64,000 bases of DNA from NCBI GenBank assembly GCA_003550325.1, contig QKWP01000038.1, forward strand, positions 158,688 to 222,687, written 5' to 3'. Positions within the stretch are counted from its first letter, which is position 1, and every line of letters begins with the position of its first letter. The notes under the pieces are model-generated. The model saw only the letters and a list, made by a program, of their open reading frames with translations. It had not been told where the DNA came from and ran no database searches. This DNA comes from Gigaspora rosea. Lineage: Eukaryota > Glomeromycota > Glomeromycetes > Diversisporales > Gigasporaceae. This document shows, one piece after another, positions 33,550 through 43,532 of the stretch. A program made the translations under genes and the position numbers.

Positions 33550-35540
33550 GCAAATGAGCCTTTTATTTGTGGTGATAATTTTTAGCATAAGGTAATAATT
33601 CATCGACATTGATAATGTTGAAGATAATAGTAAAATAAAAAAGTTAAAGTGAAGGGCATAAAAATTATTTTTTCTAATCAAAAAAAATTTTTAACTAATA
33701 AGTGCAACTCTGATAAAAAAAGGATGTTTATATCTCTGATTGGAATGATAAATGCACTCAGTCAGTTAATTGAACTTTCACTGATAAAATTTTTCCTTTT
33801 GATCTACAATATTAAACTTTGATTAATATAATTTGATTTATTAAATAATTTTTTATTAATAAAAAAGAAATATAATTAAAATAACACATAGTGATCATCA
33901 CTATAATCAAGTGATATACATGCATGTATGTACATTATGCATTTATCTATCTCAATATTAATCTATATCTTTTTTACCTTGGTTTTTTTTTACTTCTATA
34001 GTATTACAGTGTTCAAATTTTAATACTACATACAGATTTGCTTTCTTGCTTATTTTATCAGTGTCTGTTAGAGATACAACTATATTCTTAGTCTCTTTTT
34101 TTTATCTTAGTGTATATCTGATATTTGCATTAACAAAGGCATTATTACTTTGATTACAAATTTAGTTGCTTGTTTTGCTACTAATTATATCTTTTTATTA
34201 TTGTGCCTTTTTATCACTGTGTCTTAGTATAAGTAAAAATTCTCCTTTGTAATAAATTAAACCCAATTACATTAATAAAGTAATAAATAAGTAAAACACT
34301 TGCCTGTATTGTTAGTTATTTAATTAAATATTGTTAGTGCCTACCATCCAAGTTAGGTTCTTTAGTAATGCAAGTTATTAATTAACCTGTGACAATAGCT
34401 TAGTAATAGCTTTGTTTATTTATTAGATAATAGAATAAAATTATATATAGTGCAAGAAGCCTATGCTCAACATGTTTCAATTTTTAAATCACTATAATTT
34501 TTTGTGCAAGAGGTTTTTTAAAAACTGACTAGTAACTTTGTAGAGCAATATTAGTCTATAAATTTGCCTAATATTTTTTTGAAAACCCTTTTCTATAAAA
34601 AGTTGATGCATTTTAAAGATTACTATTGTTTTATATATAATTACTATGTATTTCAATTTTAACTAACTTTAAAATGCTATAACTTTTTATAAAGGCAATT
34701 TTAAAAATCTGACTAGTAACTTTGTTCATTATAATAAGCTCTACAAATTTGCCAAATATTTTTTAAAAATATTGTCTCTACAAAATGTTGATGCATTTTA
34801 AAGTTATACTATTTTATTGTCTAGTATAGGCTTTTTGCACTATATTTGATATTTGATAAGTATTAAACAAATACTTTTTTAATTTTTTGTTTTTTTAGCA
34901 AATATGAATCCTAATTGTTTAGAATACTAACAGTACTATTTCAATATTTAATTGGATAAGATAATCTTTCATTTATTATAAAGCTTTGTATAAAAAAAGA
35001 AATTTGGGCCTCTAATACTCCTAATTAGTTAAACAAACTTTTGCTAATAAAAAAATTTTTTTTTAACCTACAGTATTAAAATTTAATTAATATAATTTGA
35101 TTCATTAAACAATTTTTTACTAAAAAAAGAATAAAGCAATTTCAAATACTTTCAATTTCTGTTTCTTCTTTTTATGAATTTACTACAAACTAACAAAATA
35201 CAAAAATAAGTCTTTCTTATTTGTGGCAACAATTTTTAGTATAAGTAATAAAGCAATAATTTGTTGATATTAATAATAATGTTAAAGCTCTATAATAATA
35301 ATAATGATAATAGTAAAATAAAAGAGTAAAGTGCTTAAAATTATTTTTTATAATTAATAAAAATTTTTAACAAATAAGTGCAACTCTAATAAAAAAGAAT
35401 ATTTGGGCCTCTATCTATTGTTGATGGAAATAATAAATAACAAACTTCTGCTAATAAAATGTTTCTTTTTAACCAACAGTATTAAACTTTAATTAATATA
35501 AGTTGATTCATTAACAAATTTTTTTACTATGGTCCAGTGC
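33550..35540. repeat. 330-bp segment duplicated 1.66 kb apart
   Basis: 33550-33880 and 35210-35540 align along their length (shared landmarks: tatttgtgg..aataatttttagtata, aagtgcaactct, ttaattaatataa). A partial third copy (34998-35180) overlaps the right half. The duplication encloses the small inverted-repeat element at 34446-34844. No coding content. Confidence 0.65.
34446..34844. mobile_element. 400-bp inverted-repeat element with tandem core
   Basis: TATAGTGCAAGAAGCCTATG at the left pairs with catagg-like tataggctttttgcactata at the right. The interior is two tandem copies of about 180 bp (tctgactagtaactttgt ... gttgatgcattttaaag). TATA flanks make the exact ends ambiguous. Confidence 0.65.
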
Positions 35541-36815
35541 ATAAAGATTTGGATCTCAAAAAGTTTCGTAATTTTAATGCTTAGTAAAAGTTTTTATATT
35601 TTTGATTAATTATTAAAAATTTTTTAATATCAAATAAAATAGGTTTTAATCTAATTATTATATTATTTTTATTGGTTTAACATTGTTTTATTTTAATAAT
35701 TTTGCATGTACAATTTGCTAAATTCAAAAAAAAAGATAAAGCATTTACAATACTTCCAATTTTTGTTTCTTCTTTTTAATACTGTCAAGTCAAATCACTA
35801 TTACAAGAACCAGAAAGTATATAAAAAATTATAAAATGCTTTTGTATCAGTTAAAAGAAATAACAAAACTATGAAAAAAAATAAAAAAAACTTATCTTTT
35901 TCTGCTTCTGTAGGTTATACAAAATGTATAATAAAGTTAAAGAGTATAAATCTAGATATATAAAATAGGGATCTACAAAAAAAGAATATAAATAAAACAA
36001 AAATAAACAAAGAAGATTCTAATATTGAAGTAATTATTTTTGATATAACAGAGTGAAATCTATATAGCTAGCTAGTAAAATTTGCATTAATTAGCTAAAT
36101 AAAATAAAATTTGTATAGTGATCCAAGTTACTTCTTATCAAATTCTGATTGCTTTTTTAAAATCTTATAACTATAAAATCTAAAGATTTATTTAATAAAT
36201 AACTGATAAAAATAAATCTTTATCTTTAGCTCTATCAAACTTATCAGTTAAAATTTTTTAAAAAGTCCAAATATCAAAATTATATAACATTAAATTTAAA
36301 AAATTTATACAATTTATTATGTAAGCTATAAAATTGGCGCCCTGTTGTTATATATAATTTACATTAAAATTGGCATTACATATATTCGATCTACATAAAA
36401 TTGGTGTGAAAACAATAAATCAGTTCTTGATTAGTTCTAAATCTTTGTAAGACCAAACCAATAGCATTAGCATCAATTAAATCAGTCTGAATATCTTTAT
36501 CCTATAATAATTTTTGCTCTTTACAACATACTGTATATACGTACTATGTTTAGTGTCAATAAATCAGTCACATATGTATATTAGTTAGATCAATAAACAG
36601 AGTTTGATTAATGATTAAATCAATTATTGTAGAATCGAGTTGCGTAGTTATCAAATATGAATGCACATATGTACGTATATGAGTATATAATCACTACATG
36701 TAACACCAATAGCAAGATGATTTTGTGACACTAATTTACAAAAATCATTCACATTATATAACCCATAGTATTTGGGCTATGATAGCAGATAATTTAGGCT
36801 AGGTTACAAATTTTT
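35541..36815. other. AT-rich intergenic DNA
   Basis: No gene or bounded element. A segment near 36055-36110 (agctagctagtaaaattt) is weakly similar to 38465-38515. Confidence 0.4.
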
Positions 36816-36818
36816 ATA

Positions 36819-36905
36819 TCTAGCCAATCTAAATTTAGTGTATTTTGAATAAATCTAGCCAAATTTGGTGTATCTTAAATATATCTAGCCAAATTTGGCA
36901 CATTT
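36819..36905. repeat. Minisatellite, about 30-bp units
   Basis: Three units of the form tctagccaaatttggtgtat followed by ttgaataaa-like spacers are in tandem. Confidence 0.75.
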
Positions 36906-36929
36906 GATGAGAAGTGACTTGGAGCACTA

Positions 36930-38270
36930 TATTAATTATTTAAAATATATAAAACCTCTTTTAAATATATAAAAAATATAAATTTGCTTTTAAATATATA
37001 AAACCAGCTTTTTAATATACAAAATATGTAAAACCAAATATTTAAAAATAAAACCTGCTTTTGAATATATAAAATTTAATAAGATAATTTTAACTTTAAA
37101 TGAAGATATCTTAGCAATCACTTGACCAAATTTAATAATTTTTTATTTGAATTCTATAAATTCATAAAATTCAAATAAAAAATTTTATTGAATTTAATTA
37201 GATAGTTGCTAATATACCTTTGCTCAAAGTTTAAAAAAATCAAACTATCTATCAAAATTCAAGTTGTATTAAAAATTTAACAAAGGTAACTTAGCAACTA
37301 GCTAAACAAATTTGAAAAAATTTTTTTATTTGAATACTATGGATCTATAGAATCCAAATAAAAACTTAATCAGATTTGCTTAGATAGTTGCAAAGATATC
37401 TTAGCTCAAAATTTTAGAAAAAATCAAACTATTTATCAAAATACAAGCTATATCAAATTTTTTTCTAAAACTTTAAGCAAAGGTAATTTAGCAACTACCT
37501 AATAAATTTTTTTTATTTGAATTTTATGGATGCTTAGAATTTAAATAAAAAATTTTTTATCAGATTTGATCAGATGATTGCTATAATACCTTTACTCAAA
37601 TTTTAAAAAAAAAGTTTAGTATAGCTTGTATTTTAATAGACAGTTTGATTATTTTTTAAAACTTTAAACAAAAATATCTTAGCAACTACCTGATCAAATT
37701 TGATAAATATTTTTATTTGAATTCTATAGATCCATAGAATTCAAATTAAAAAATTTTATCAAATTTGATAAGGTAGTTGCTAAGTTACCTTTGCTCAAAT
37801 TTTAGAAAAATTAGTATAGCTTGTATTTTGTTAGATATTTTAATTTTTTTCTAAAAAGTTTGAACAAATATATTATAGCAACTACCTAATCAAATCTGAT
37901 AAAAATTTCTTTATTTAAATTCTATAGATTCATAGAATTCAAATAAAAAATTTATTGAATTTGCTCAGATAGTTACTAAGTTACCTTTACTCAAAGTTAT
38001 AGAAAAATCAAAATATTTATTAAAATAAGCTATACCAAATTTTTTTAAAAGTTTGAGCTAAGGTATCTTAGCAACTATCTGCCAAATTCAGTAAAATTTT
38101 TTAATTAAATTATATAAATTCTTAGAATTCAAATAAAAAAATTCTATTAAATTTATCAGGTATTTGCTATAGTATCTTTACTTAAAGTTAAATTATTATA
38201 TCAAATTTTATATATTTCAAAAGTTGGTTTTATATTTTAAAAGCAGTTTTATATATTTTATATATTATTA
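36930..38270. mobile_element. Array of six hairpins between inverted flanks
   Basis: Six units of 183-201 bp have palindrome centres near 37161, 37347, 37530, 37731, 37931 and 38119. Each has a left arm like atcttagcaactacctgatc and the inverse (ggtagttgctaagttacctt) with a short ttctatagat-type loop. The spacers (aaatcaaactat..agcttgtatttt) are partly self-complementary too. The outer flanks pair with each other (aaaacctgcttttgaatata / tatatttcaaaagttggttt). Single copies of the same hairpin form the inside of the MITEs at 22343 and 55510. No protein-coding content. This looks like a MITE core expanded in tandem. Confidence 0.8.
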
Positions 38271-38660
38271 CCAATTTTCTTAATACAAACTGCATAATAT
38301 AGTGAAGAAAGACTATATCAACTTATTTATTGCATTGCTTTATATGAGTTATAAAAAATTTATTTTTATCTTACAATATATTTAAAAGTTTATTTACAAC
38401 TTTTTCAATAGCTAATTAGCTAAATAATATGAGAAGTTTATTATATAACAAGGTGATTTCTGTATTGCTAGCTAGTAAAGCCCCATGTTGATTGGCTAAA
38501 TTAGGTAAAATCCCATTGATTATTTAAAATAAATAAAACCTGTCTTTATATATATAAATCAAAGAAATCTGCTTTTAAATATATAAATCTGCTTTTTAAT
38601 AAAAGAGTATGATTATATAGATTTTTTTTATAAGTTTTTTAATAAATTGTCTCAAAAATT
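38271..38660. other. AT-rich intergenic DNA
   Basis: Contains ataaaacctg..tttaaatatataa blocks resembling the left flank of the hairpin array. No gene. Confidence 0.4.
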
Positions 38661-38661
38661 A

Positions 38662-39460
38662 GGGCACTGCTATTTACACCATTGTTTTTACTATTTGCAC
38701 CATGGATTTTGTGTAACAGTAGATCATCAATCAGCCTTTTCTATTTGCACTATGGTAATATATGTTGCACCAATAAAAACTCGCTTTTTTTGTAGATTAA
38801 TAGTTATTTCGCGCTATTAATGTCATGTAATGTTATACAAGTCTTGTTTTGGTAATCTAGTAAGCCTGCTAACCTAATTTTATAATGCGGGCCAACCCTA
38901 ACCCTAATTTTATAATGCGGGCCAACCCTAACCCTAATTTTTTAAGGCCTTAAAAAATTAGGGTAAGGGTTGGCCCACATTATAAAATTAGAGTTAGGGT
39001 TGGCCAGCATTATAAAATTAGGTTAGCAGGCCTACTAGATTAAGTAACCAAAATAAGACTTGTGTAATGTTACATGACATTAATAGCGCAAATAACTATT
39101 AATCGATAAAAAAAGGCGAGTTTTTATTGGCGCAACATGAATATAGCCCAAGGTTATACAAAATTGTGAAAATCTGGCCCGCATTATGTTAAGGGCTTAG
39201 AAAATTAGGGTAAGGGTTTGTCCGCATTATAAATTTAGGGTTAGGGTTGGCCCGCATTAGATTAGGCTACCAAAAGAAGATTTGTGTAATGTTACATGTC
39301 ATTAACGGCGCCGATAACTGTTAATCTACAAAAAAAGGCGAGTTTTTATTGGTGCAACATATATTACTATGGTGCAAATAGAAAATGTTTATTGATGATC
39401 TACTGTTACATGAAATCCATGGTGCAAATAGCAAAAACCATGGTATAAATAGCAGTACCC
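38662..39460. mobile_element. 799-bp foldback element with three arms
   Basis: GGGCACTGCTATTTACACCA and inverted ...TATAAATAGCAGTACCC form the ends; AAAATTA flanks both sides (38655-38661, 39461-39467). The left arm (to about 38945) is followed by an inverted copy lacking the outer end (38946-39145) and then by a complete inverted copy (39160-39460), so the right arm is duplicated. Blocks of gcccgcattataaaatta next to telomere-like gggttaggg are repeated in every arm. No transposase. Confidence 0.82.
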
Positions 39461-39695
39461 AAAATTAATGTAGTTATATAGAATTGTAATTATATAGGTG
39501 TTATAGAGAAGAAGAACTGTAGCTACATATTTTAGAATTGAGTTTACTTGTTAATTTAAAAAAAGAATTTAAAATATGCTAAATGCATTAATTAAAGGGT
39601 TAAAGTGTATTATAAATTAAATTAATAAATCAAAATATGCATATTATTAAAATAAAGATTCTGTACTTAATTTCTAAATTTTATTAATCCAATTA

Positions 39696-41236
39696 ATTTT
39701 TTTTTTAACTAGCGGCTCTGCCTTTATTAATAAGAATTACATATATATGCACTAAGTTTACTTCTATATTACTATATACTTTAAACTTTTTTATATCTAA
39801 TAAAGACTCACTCGACTTCAACGAAGCCCAGGTGCGACCTGCTATAACAGCTGTTTCCCTCATTTTAAAGACCTCAACTCACTGAGAGTTATTTAAACGT
39901 CCACAGGCGGAGGCTGTTAGCCTTGTCAGAACCGATTAGCTACTAATATTTTTATCCTTCTTGTATACCGGTTTGACGAGAGATGACCAAGCCAGTTTAC
40001 TGAAGCCAGAAATATAGTTTCTTATTGTTTCTTGCGCAATGCCTAAGATCTTTTTTACTTTTCCTTCTTTTTTTCTTTCTCATCGTTCACTCCTTTACCT
40101 AACTGACCATTCTCTTTATCTTCTTTTATACGTATTTTCTTGCTTTTTCTTTTTTCTGGTTTCCTACTTTTCTCGTCTTGCTTTCCCTTTTTTTGTCTTA
40201 GCGAGATTCTATTTGCCTTTTTCCATTCGTTGAAGACTTCGCATCTAAAGCACCAAATTCATTTATAAAACACTTTCCAGAAGCAGCGTACTAGCAGGCA
40301 GAGAATTTGTTTTTTCTTTTTTGGCTTTTCACACATAAATTGTTCGATTCTCTCATCAACTTCTTTTGGGATATACCCTCTAATTAACGCGGCTTGTCTC
40401 GTTTCTTTTTCTTCATCGGTGCTTCCGAACAGAGCTTCTTCCCATGTTGTTTTGTCTACTGTTTTAAGATCTTTCTTTTTTTCAACTTTGACATTACCAT
40501 ACTACAGACTTCTCATTTTGTTCTTTTCCACAAAATTTTGTATACTTCGCAGGATGCTTGATGGTCTTGTGTCTCTTCTTTTCTTAGGCAGCTGATGCAT
40601 GTACTGATTTCGTATACCTCGGGTTTTCTTTTGTAGAGGGTGTCCTTTGTTGGGAGCTGTTAAACAACACATTTGATCTGGAAAACCCAGGCTCTACTTC
40701 TCTTTTCGCTTGTGCATCTTGACCCTTTATTTCTGCATATATTATCCCATAATGCTCTCCACCTACTCCTGCCACTATCATCGCCTGTATCCTTTTCTAC
40801 TAACTCCCCTATGGAGCTAAGCGCTACCCATTCTGCATCGTAATGTGCAACATAATAGTATTGGCGAAGTTTCTCAAGGGTTGATCGATGATGTTGTTTT
40901 CCCAGTAAGGGTAGGCAGATAGTGTCTTTGTGTGATCTGGCTTTGCTTTGAAAGCATGCTGGCCCTTTGCACCTTCCTTGGCCAGCCTGTCTGCTGCCTC
41001 GTTTAGCTTGTTACCGTTATGACCTTTTACCTTGTGCATATGTAGCTTTAGTTTTTCTTGTTCTAACACTTTATGATTGCTCGCAAAACGCTCCCATTCT
41101 TGAGCTTCAGATCCTTCCACATTCTTATAATCTTTTTTTCTTTCTTAATAGTGCTAATTGCGCCTGCGCTGTCAGTGTAAATGTGTACTTCTGCCTTCTG
41201 TGGTATAACTAACAAGGCTGTCCAAATAGCACCTAT
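39696..41236 (-). mobile_element. 5'-truncated LINE with 15-bp target duplication
   Basis: TTATTAATCCAATTA occurs at 39681-39695 and 41237-41251. Read on the minus strand the element ends at the low-coordinate side in a run of about 10 A, as expected for target-primed reverse transcription. The content is the 3' end of a non-LTR retrotransposon: part of an RNase H domain, a zinc-knuckle segment and a 3' UTR. The reverse transcriptase and endonuclease are missing through 5' truncation. It is GC-richer than its surroundings. Confidence 0.93.
40440..41236 (-). pseudogene. LINE C-terminal RNase H and zinc knuckle relic
   Basis: The minus-strand reading starts inside RNase H at 41236: the second part of the fold with IYTDSAGAISTI (catalytic Asp of TDS), then after a frameshift in an A-run near 41140 HKVKGHNGNKLNEAADRLA (conserved His and final Asp). 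The first catalytic residues lie beyond the truncation. A further frameshift near 40850 leads into DAEWVALSSIGELVEK and, after a stop near 40664-40666, to a zinc-knuckle segment CISC..H..C (C-x2-C-x8-H-x3-C) typical of the C-terminal region of fungal and plant LINE proteins. Not functional. Confidence 0.82.
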
Positions 41237-41259
41237 TTATTAATCCAATTAAAAAAATT

Positions 41260-41625
41260 TAGTTTAAATTATTTTAATATATTTTATATAGTAGCTACTA
41301 GTATAATTAGTACAAGTATGATCATTTGAAATAAGCAATATAAAATATAAAGTAATAGTTTTATTTTACTTTTTTGATATCAACTATTATAGAAGGACAT
41401 TCATCTAATTGGTTGATACAAATCAATTATTTGAATAATTTAGTTTAAATTATTTTAATATATTTTATATAGTAGCTACTAGTATAATTAATACAAGTAT
41501 GATCATTTGAAATGAGCAATATAAAATATAAAGTGATAGTTTTATTTTACTTTTTTGATATCAACTATTATAGAAGGACATTTATCTAATTAGTTGATAC
41601 AAATCAATTATTTGAATAATTTATT
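41260..41625. repeat. Tandem duplication of about 181 bp
   Basis: tttagtttaaattatttt... through ...aatcaattatttgaataa is repeated immediately, with about six differences. It directly abuts the LINE target duplication but is not part of the LINE. Confidence 0.88.
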
Positions 41626-41639
41626 TATACACTTTAGAG

Positions 41640-41917
41640 CAGTGTTGTCAAGGGACAGCTTTGGACAGTAGTTTGGACAATTATGGACAATCTTGGACAA
41701 TTAAATAAAGTAAAATTACTTAAAATTTTATTAAGACAATCTATTTAATTTTAACTGGAATGTGTCCAGCACCTCAAAAAATTATAATCATATATTTTTT
41801 AGAGAAATTTAATAATTATTAAATCCTGTATAAGCTTTGGACAATCTTGAACGCTTAGACATTTTGGATGTGGACAAGATCAAAAAAGGTTTTGGACAGT
41901 CAAAATGTACAACACTG
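41640..41917. mobile_element. 278-bp hAT-type MITE, AT-rich copy
   Basis: CAGTGTTGTCA...ACAACACTG ends with a perfect 8-bp duplication CTTTAGAG (41632-41639, 41918-41925). The arms carry ttggacaatcttggac repeats, the counterpart of the cggac repeats in the copy at 7753-8024. Nearly every CG dinucleotide of that copy is TG, CA or lost here. No transposase. Confidence 0.93.
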
Positions 41918-41925
41918 CTTTAGAG

Positions 41926-42390
41926 TACTAGCTTAAAACTTATTTTTTACTAATACAAAACCATTCTTACTTTAAAATAATATCAATATTCACTATATAA
42001 ATAATCTCTAAATCAATTTACTTCTAACATACTTTGCTTAAAAAATCAAAATGCTATTTATTAGTAGAATTATAGGTCTATATATGATTACTATATGTGA
42101 AAAAAGTCAATCAATATAACTCAATATGTTATTTCAAAAGCACAAACTTACAATACTCTATTTAAGTATATTAATATTAAAGAAAGCACATTACATTATA
42201 ATATTGAACATTTGGAAATCACCATAAAAATTTGATTTTTTAACAATTTTATTAATAAAAAACCTCATTATAGTTACCAATTTTTAACTAAATGCAGATT
42301 ATAAAATCTGATTGGCCAATATTCATATTCATGTATATTAAAATTATCTATTAAAGCTTTTTAAAGGTTTGATAGTTAATAACTTTTAAT
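41926..42390. other. AT-rich intergenic DNA
   Basis: Nothing recognised. Confidence 0.4.
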
Positions 42391-42394
42391 TTAA

Positions 42395-42890
42395 GGGTAG
42401 AGGGTATGTAGATCATTTCTATTAGTAAATGAGTAACAAAAAATATTTTTAATGCGAATTTAAAGGTTGCTACATATAAAAATTAATTTTTTACTATAAA
42501 AATTGATTTTTTGTACTAAGTAAAGTTGTTCGTAATAAAAAATTACACATATCCTAAAAATTTTATTAATTTTGAATGGAATTTGATAAAGTTTTTATAG
42601 TATCAACTTTTGCAGGGGCGGGGTCTATTCTGCGGGGATGATCACAAATTGGCCAATCAAATCACGTGTAAACAATAACTAAAATAGGGTCGCGAAGATA
42701 AAAACAACTATATCTTATGTTCTACTGGGCCAATTTTAATGATTCGACCACCGTTAGAATCAGAAAAACCTCCTCTACAAGTTTATTTAAAAATTTAATA
42801 TAGTTACTTAATAAAAATTTTCTTTATTATTAAAAATAAAATTTTTAGTCACTCGTTTATTAATAGAAATGATCTACATACCCTCTACCC
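42395..42890. mobile_element. 496-bp inverted-repeat element flanked by TTAA
   Basis: GGGTAGAGGGTATGTAGATC at the left and the inverse at the right extend for about 50 bp with few mismatches. TTAA is present on both sides (42391-42394, 42891-42894). TTAA is the piggyBac target, but the ends do not start with the usual CCC, so the class is open. The middle holds the core cgaagataaaaacaactata..actgggccaattttaatga shared with 17546-18207 and 20166-20842. A solo end lies at 938-963. Confidence 0.8.
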
Positions 42891-42907
42891 TTAATGACCT
42901 GATTTGG

Positions 42908-42965
42908 ATGAAACAACTACCAAAATGTTTGTCTTAATAAGATGATTCTAATAAGCCCAAAATCG
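42908..42965. repeat. Third copy of a small dispersed repeat
   Basis: aacaactaccaaaatg..cttaataaga..ttctaataagcccaaaat matches 23597-23660. Confidence 0.55.
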
Positions 42966-43254
42966 TTAAAATCGAACCACATGCTCCTGAGATCGTTAAG
43001 GATTTGTATCACATTACATGTTTAAAGAATTGATTAAATTTAAACATCTAGTGAAAAATTCTTAATAATCAAAGCATTTGTAATTAAATTTTGATAATTT
43101 TTAGACTTTAGAATTGTCTCATTGAATCAAACACTCTGGTGTTGTTTTATCCAAATTTGCCACTAGATTAAATTTTTTAATAGTATTTCAAATATGTACA
43201 AATATATTACTTATTGGCGTTTGATCATATAACCATAATGAGGTATTTTATTTA

Positions 43255-43313
43255 TAGTCACACCTCTATACAATCACCAAAATAGGCTTGATGATTATAG
43301 AAAGGGACAACTG
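43255..43313. mobile_element. 59-bp pogo-like micro-hairpin
   Basis: tagtcacacctctatacaat and the inverted attatagaaagggacaactg are related, with TA on both sides (43253-43254, 43314-43315). Matching is imperfect, so this is tentative. Confidence 0.5.
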
Positions 43314-43532
43314 TATATACCTCTAAACCCTAACTCTAACCTAAATGCTCACTCTAATTCTAAACTAACAAAAACTAAACTTTATTGATACAGAGATAAT
43401 CTACAGATGACATTATTATATACATCACATATAACGTAACTATTATTATTAATTATAAAAATATAACTATAATTAATAATAAAATAATATAAATAATTAT
43501 TTAAAAGATATTTATTAAAGGAGGTTGCTAAA

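Noticed and set aside
37080..38170. CRISPR-like regular spacing of repeats
   Set aside because: Repeats are palindromes of about 110 bp with homologous spacers, related to a MITE.
38880..39250. Telomeric repeats (ccctaaccctaa / gggttaggg)
   Set aside because: Only one or two units at a time, mirrored within a foldback element; not a telomere or interstitial telomere array.
40039..40233. Plus-strand serine/phenylalanine-rich frame
   Set aside because: It is antisense to the LINE 3' region, whose minus strand carries the real remnant.
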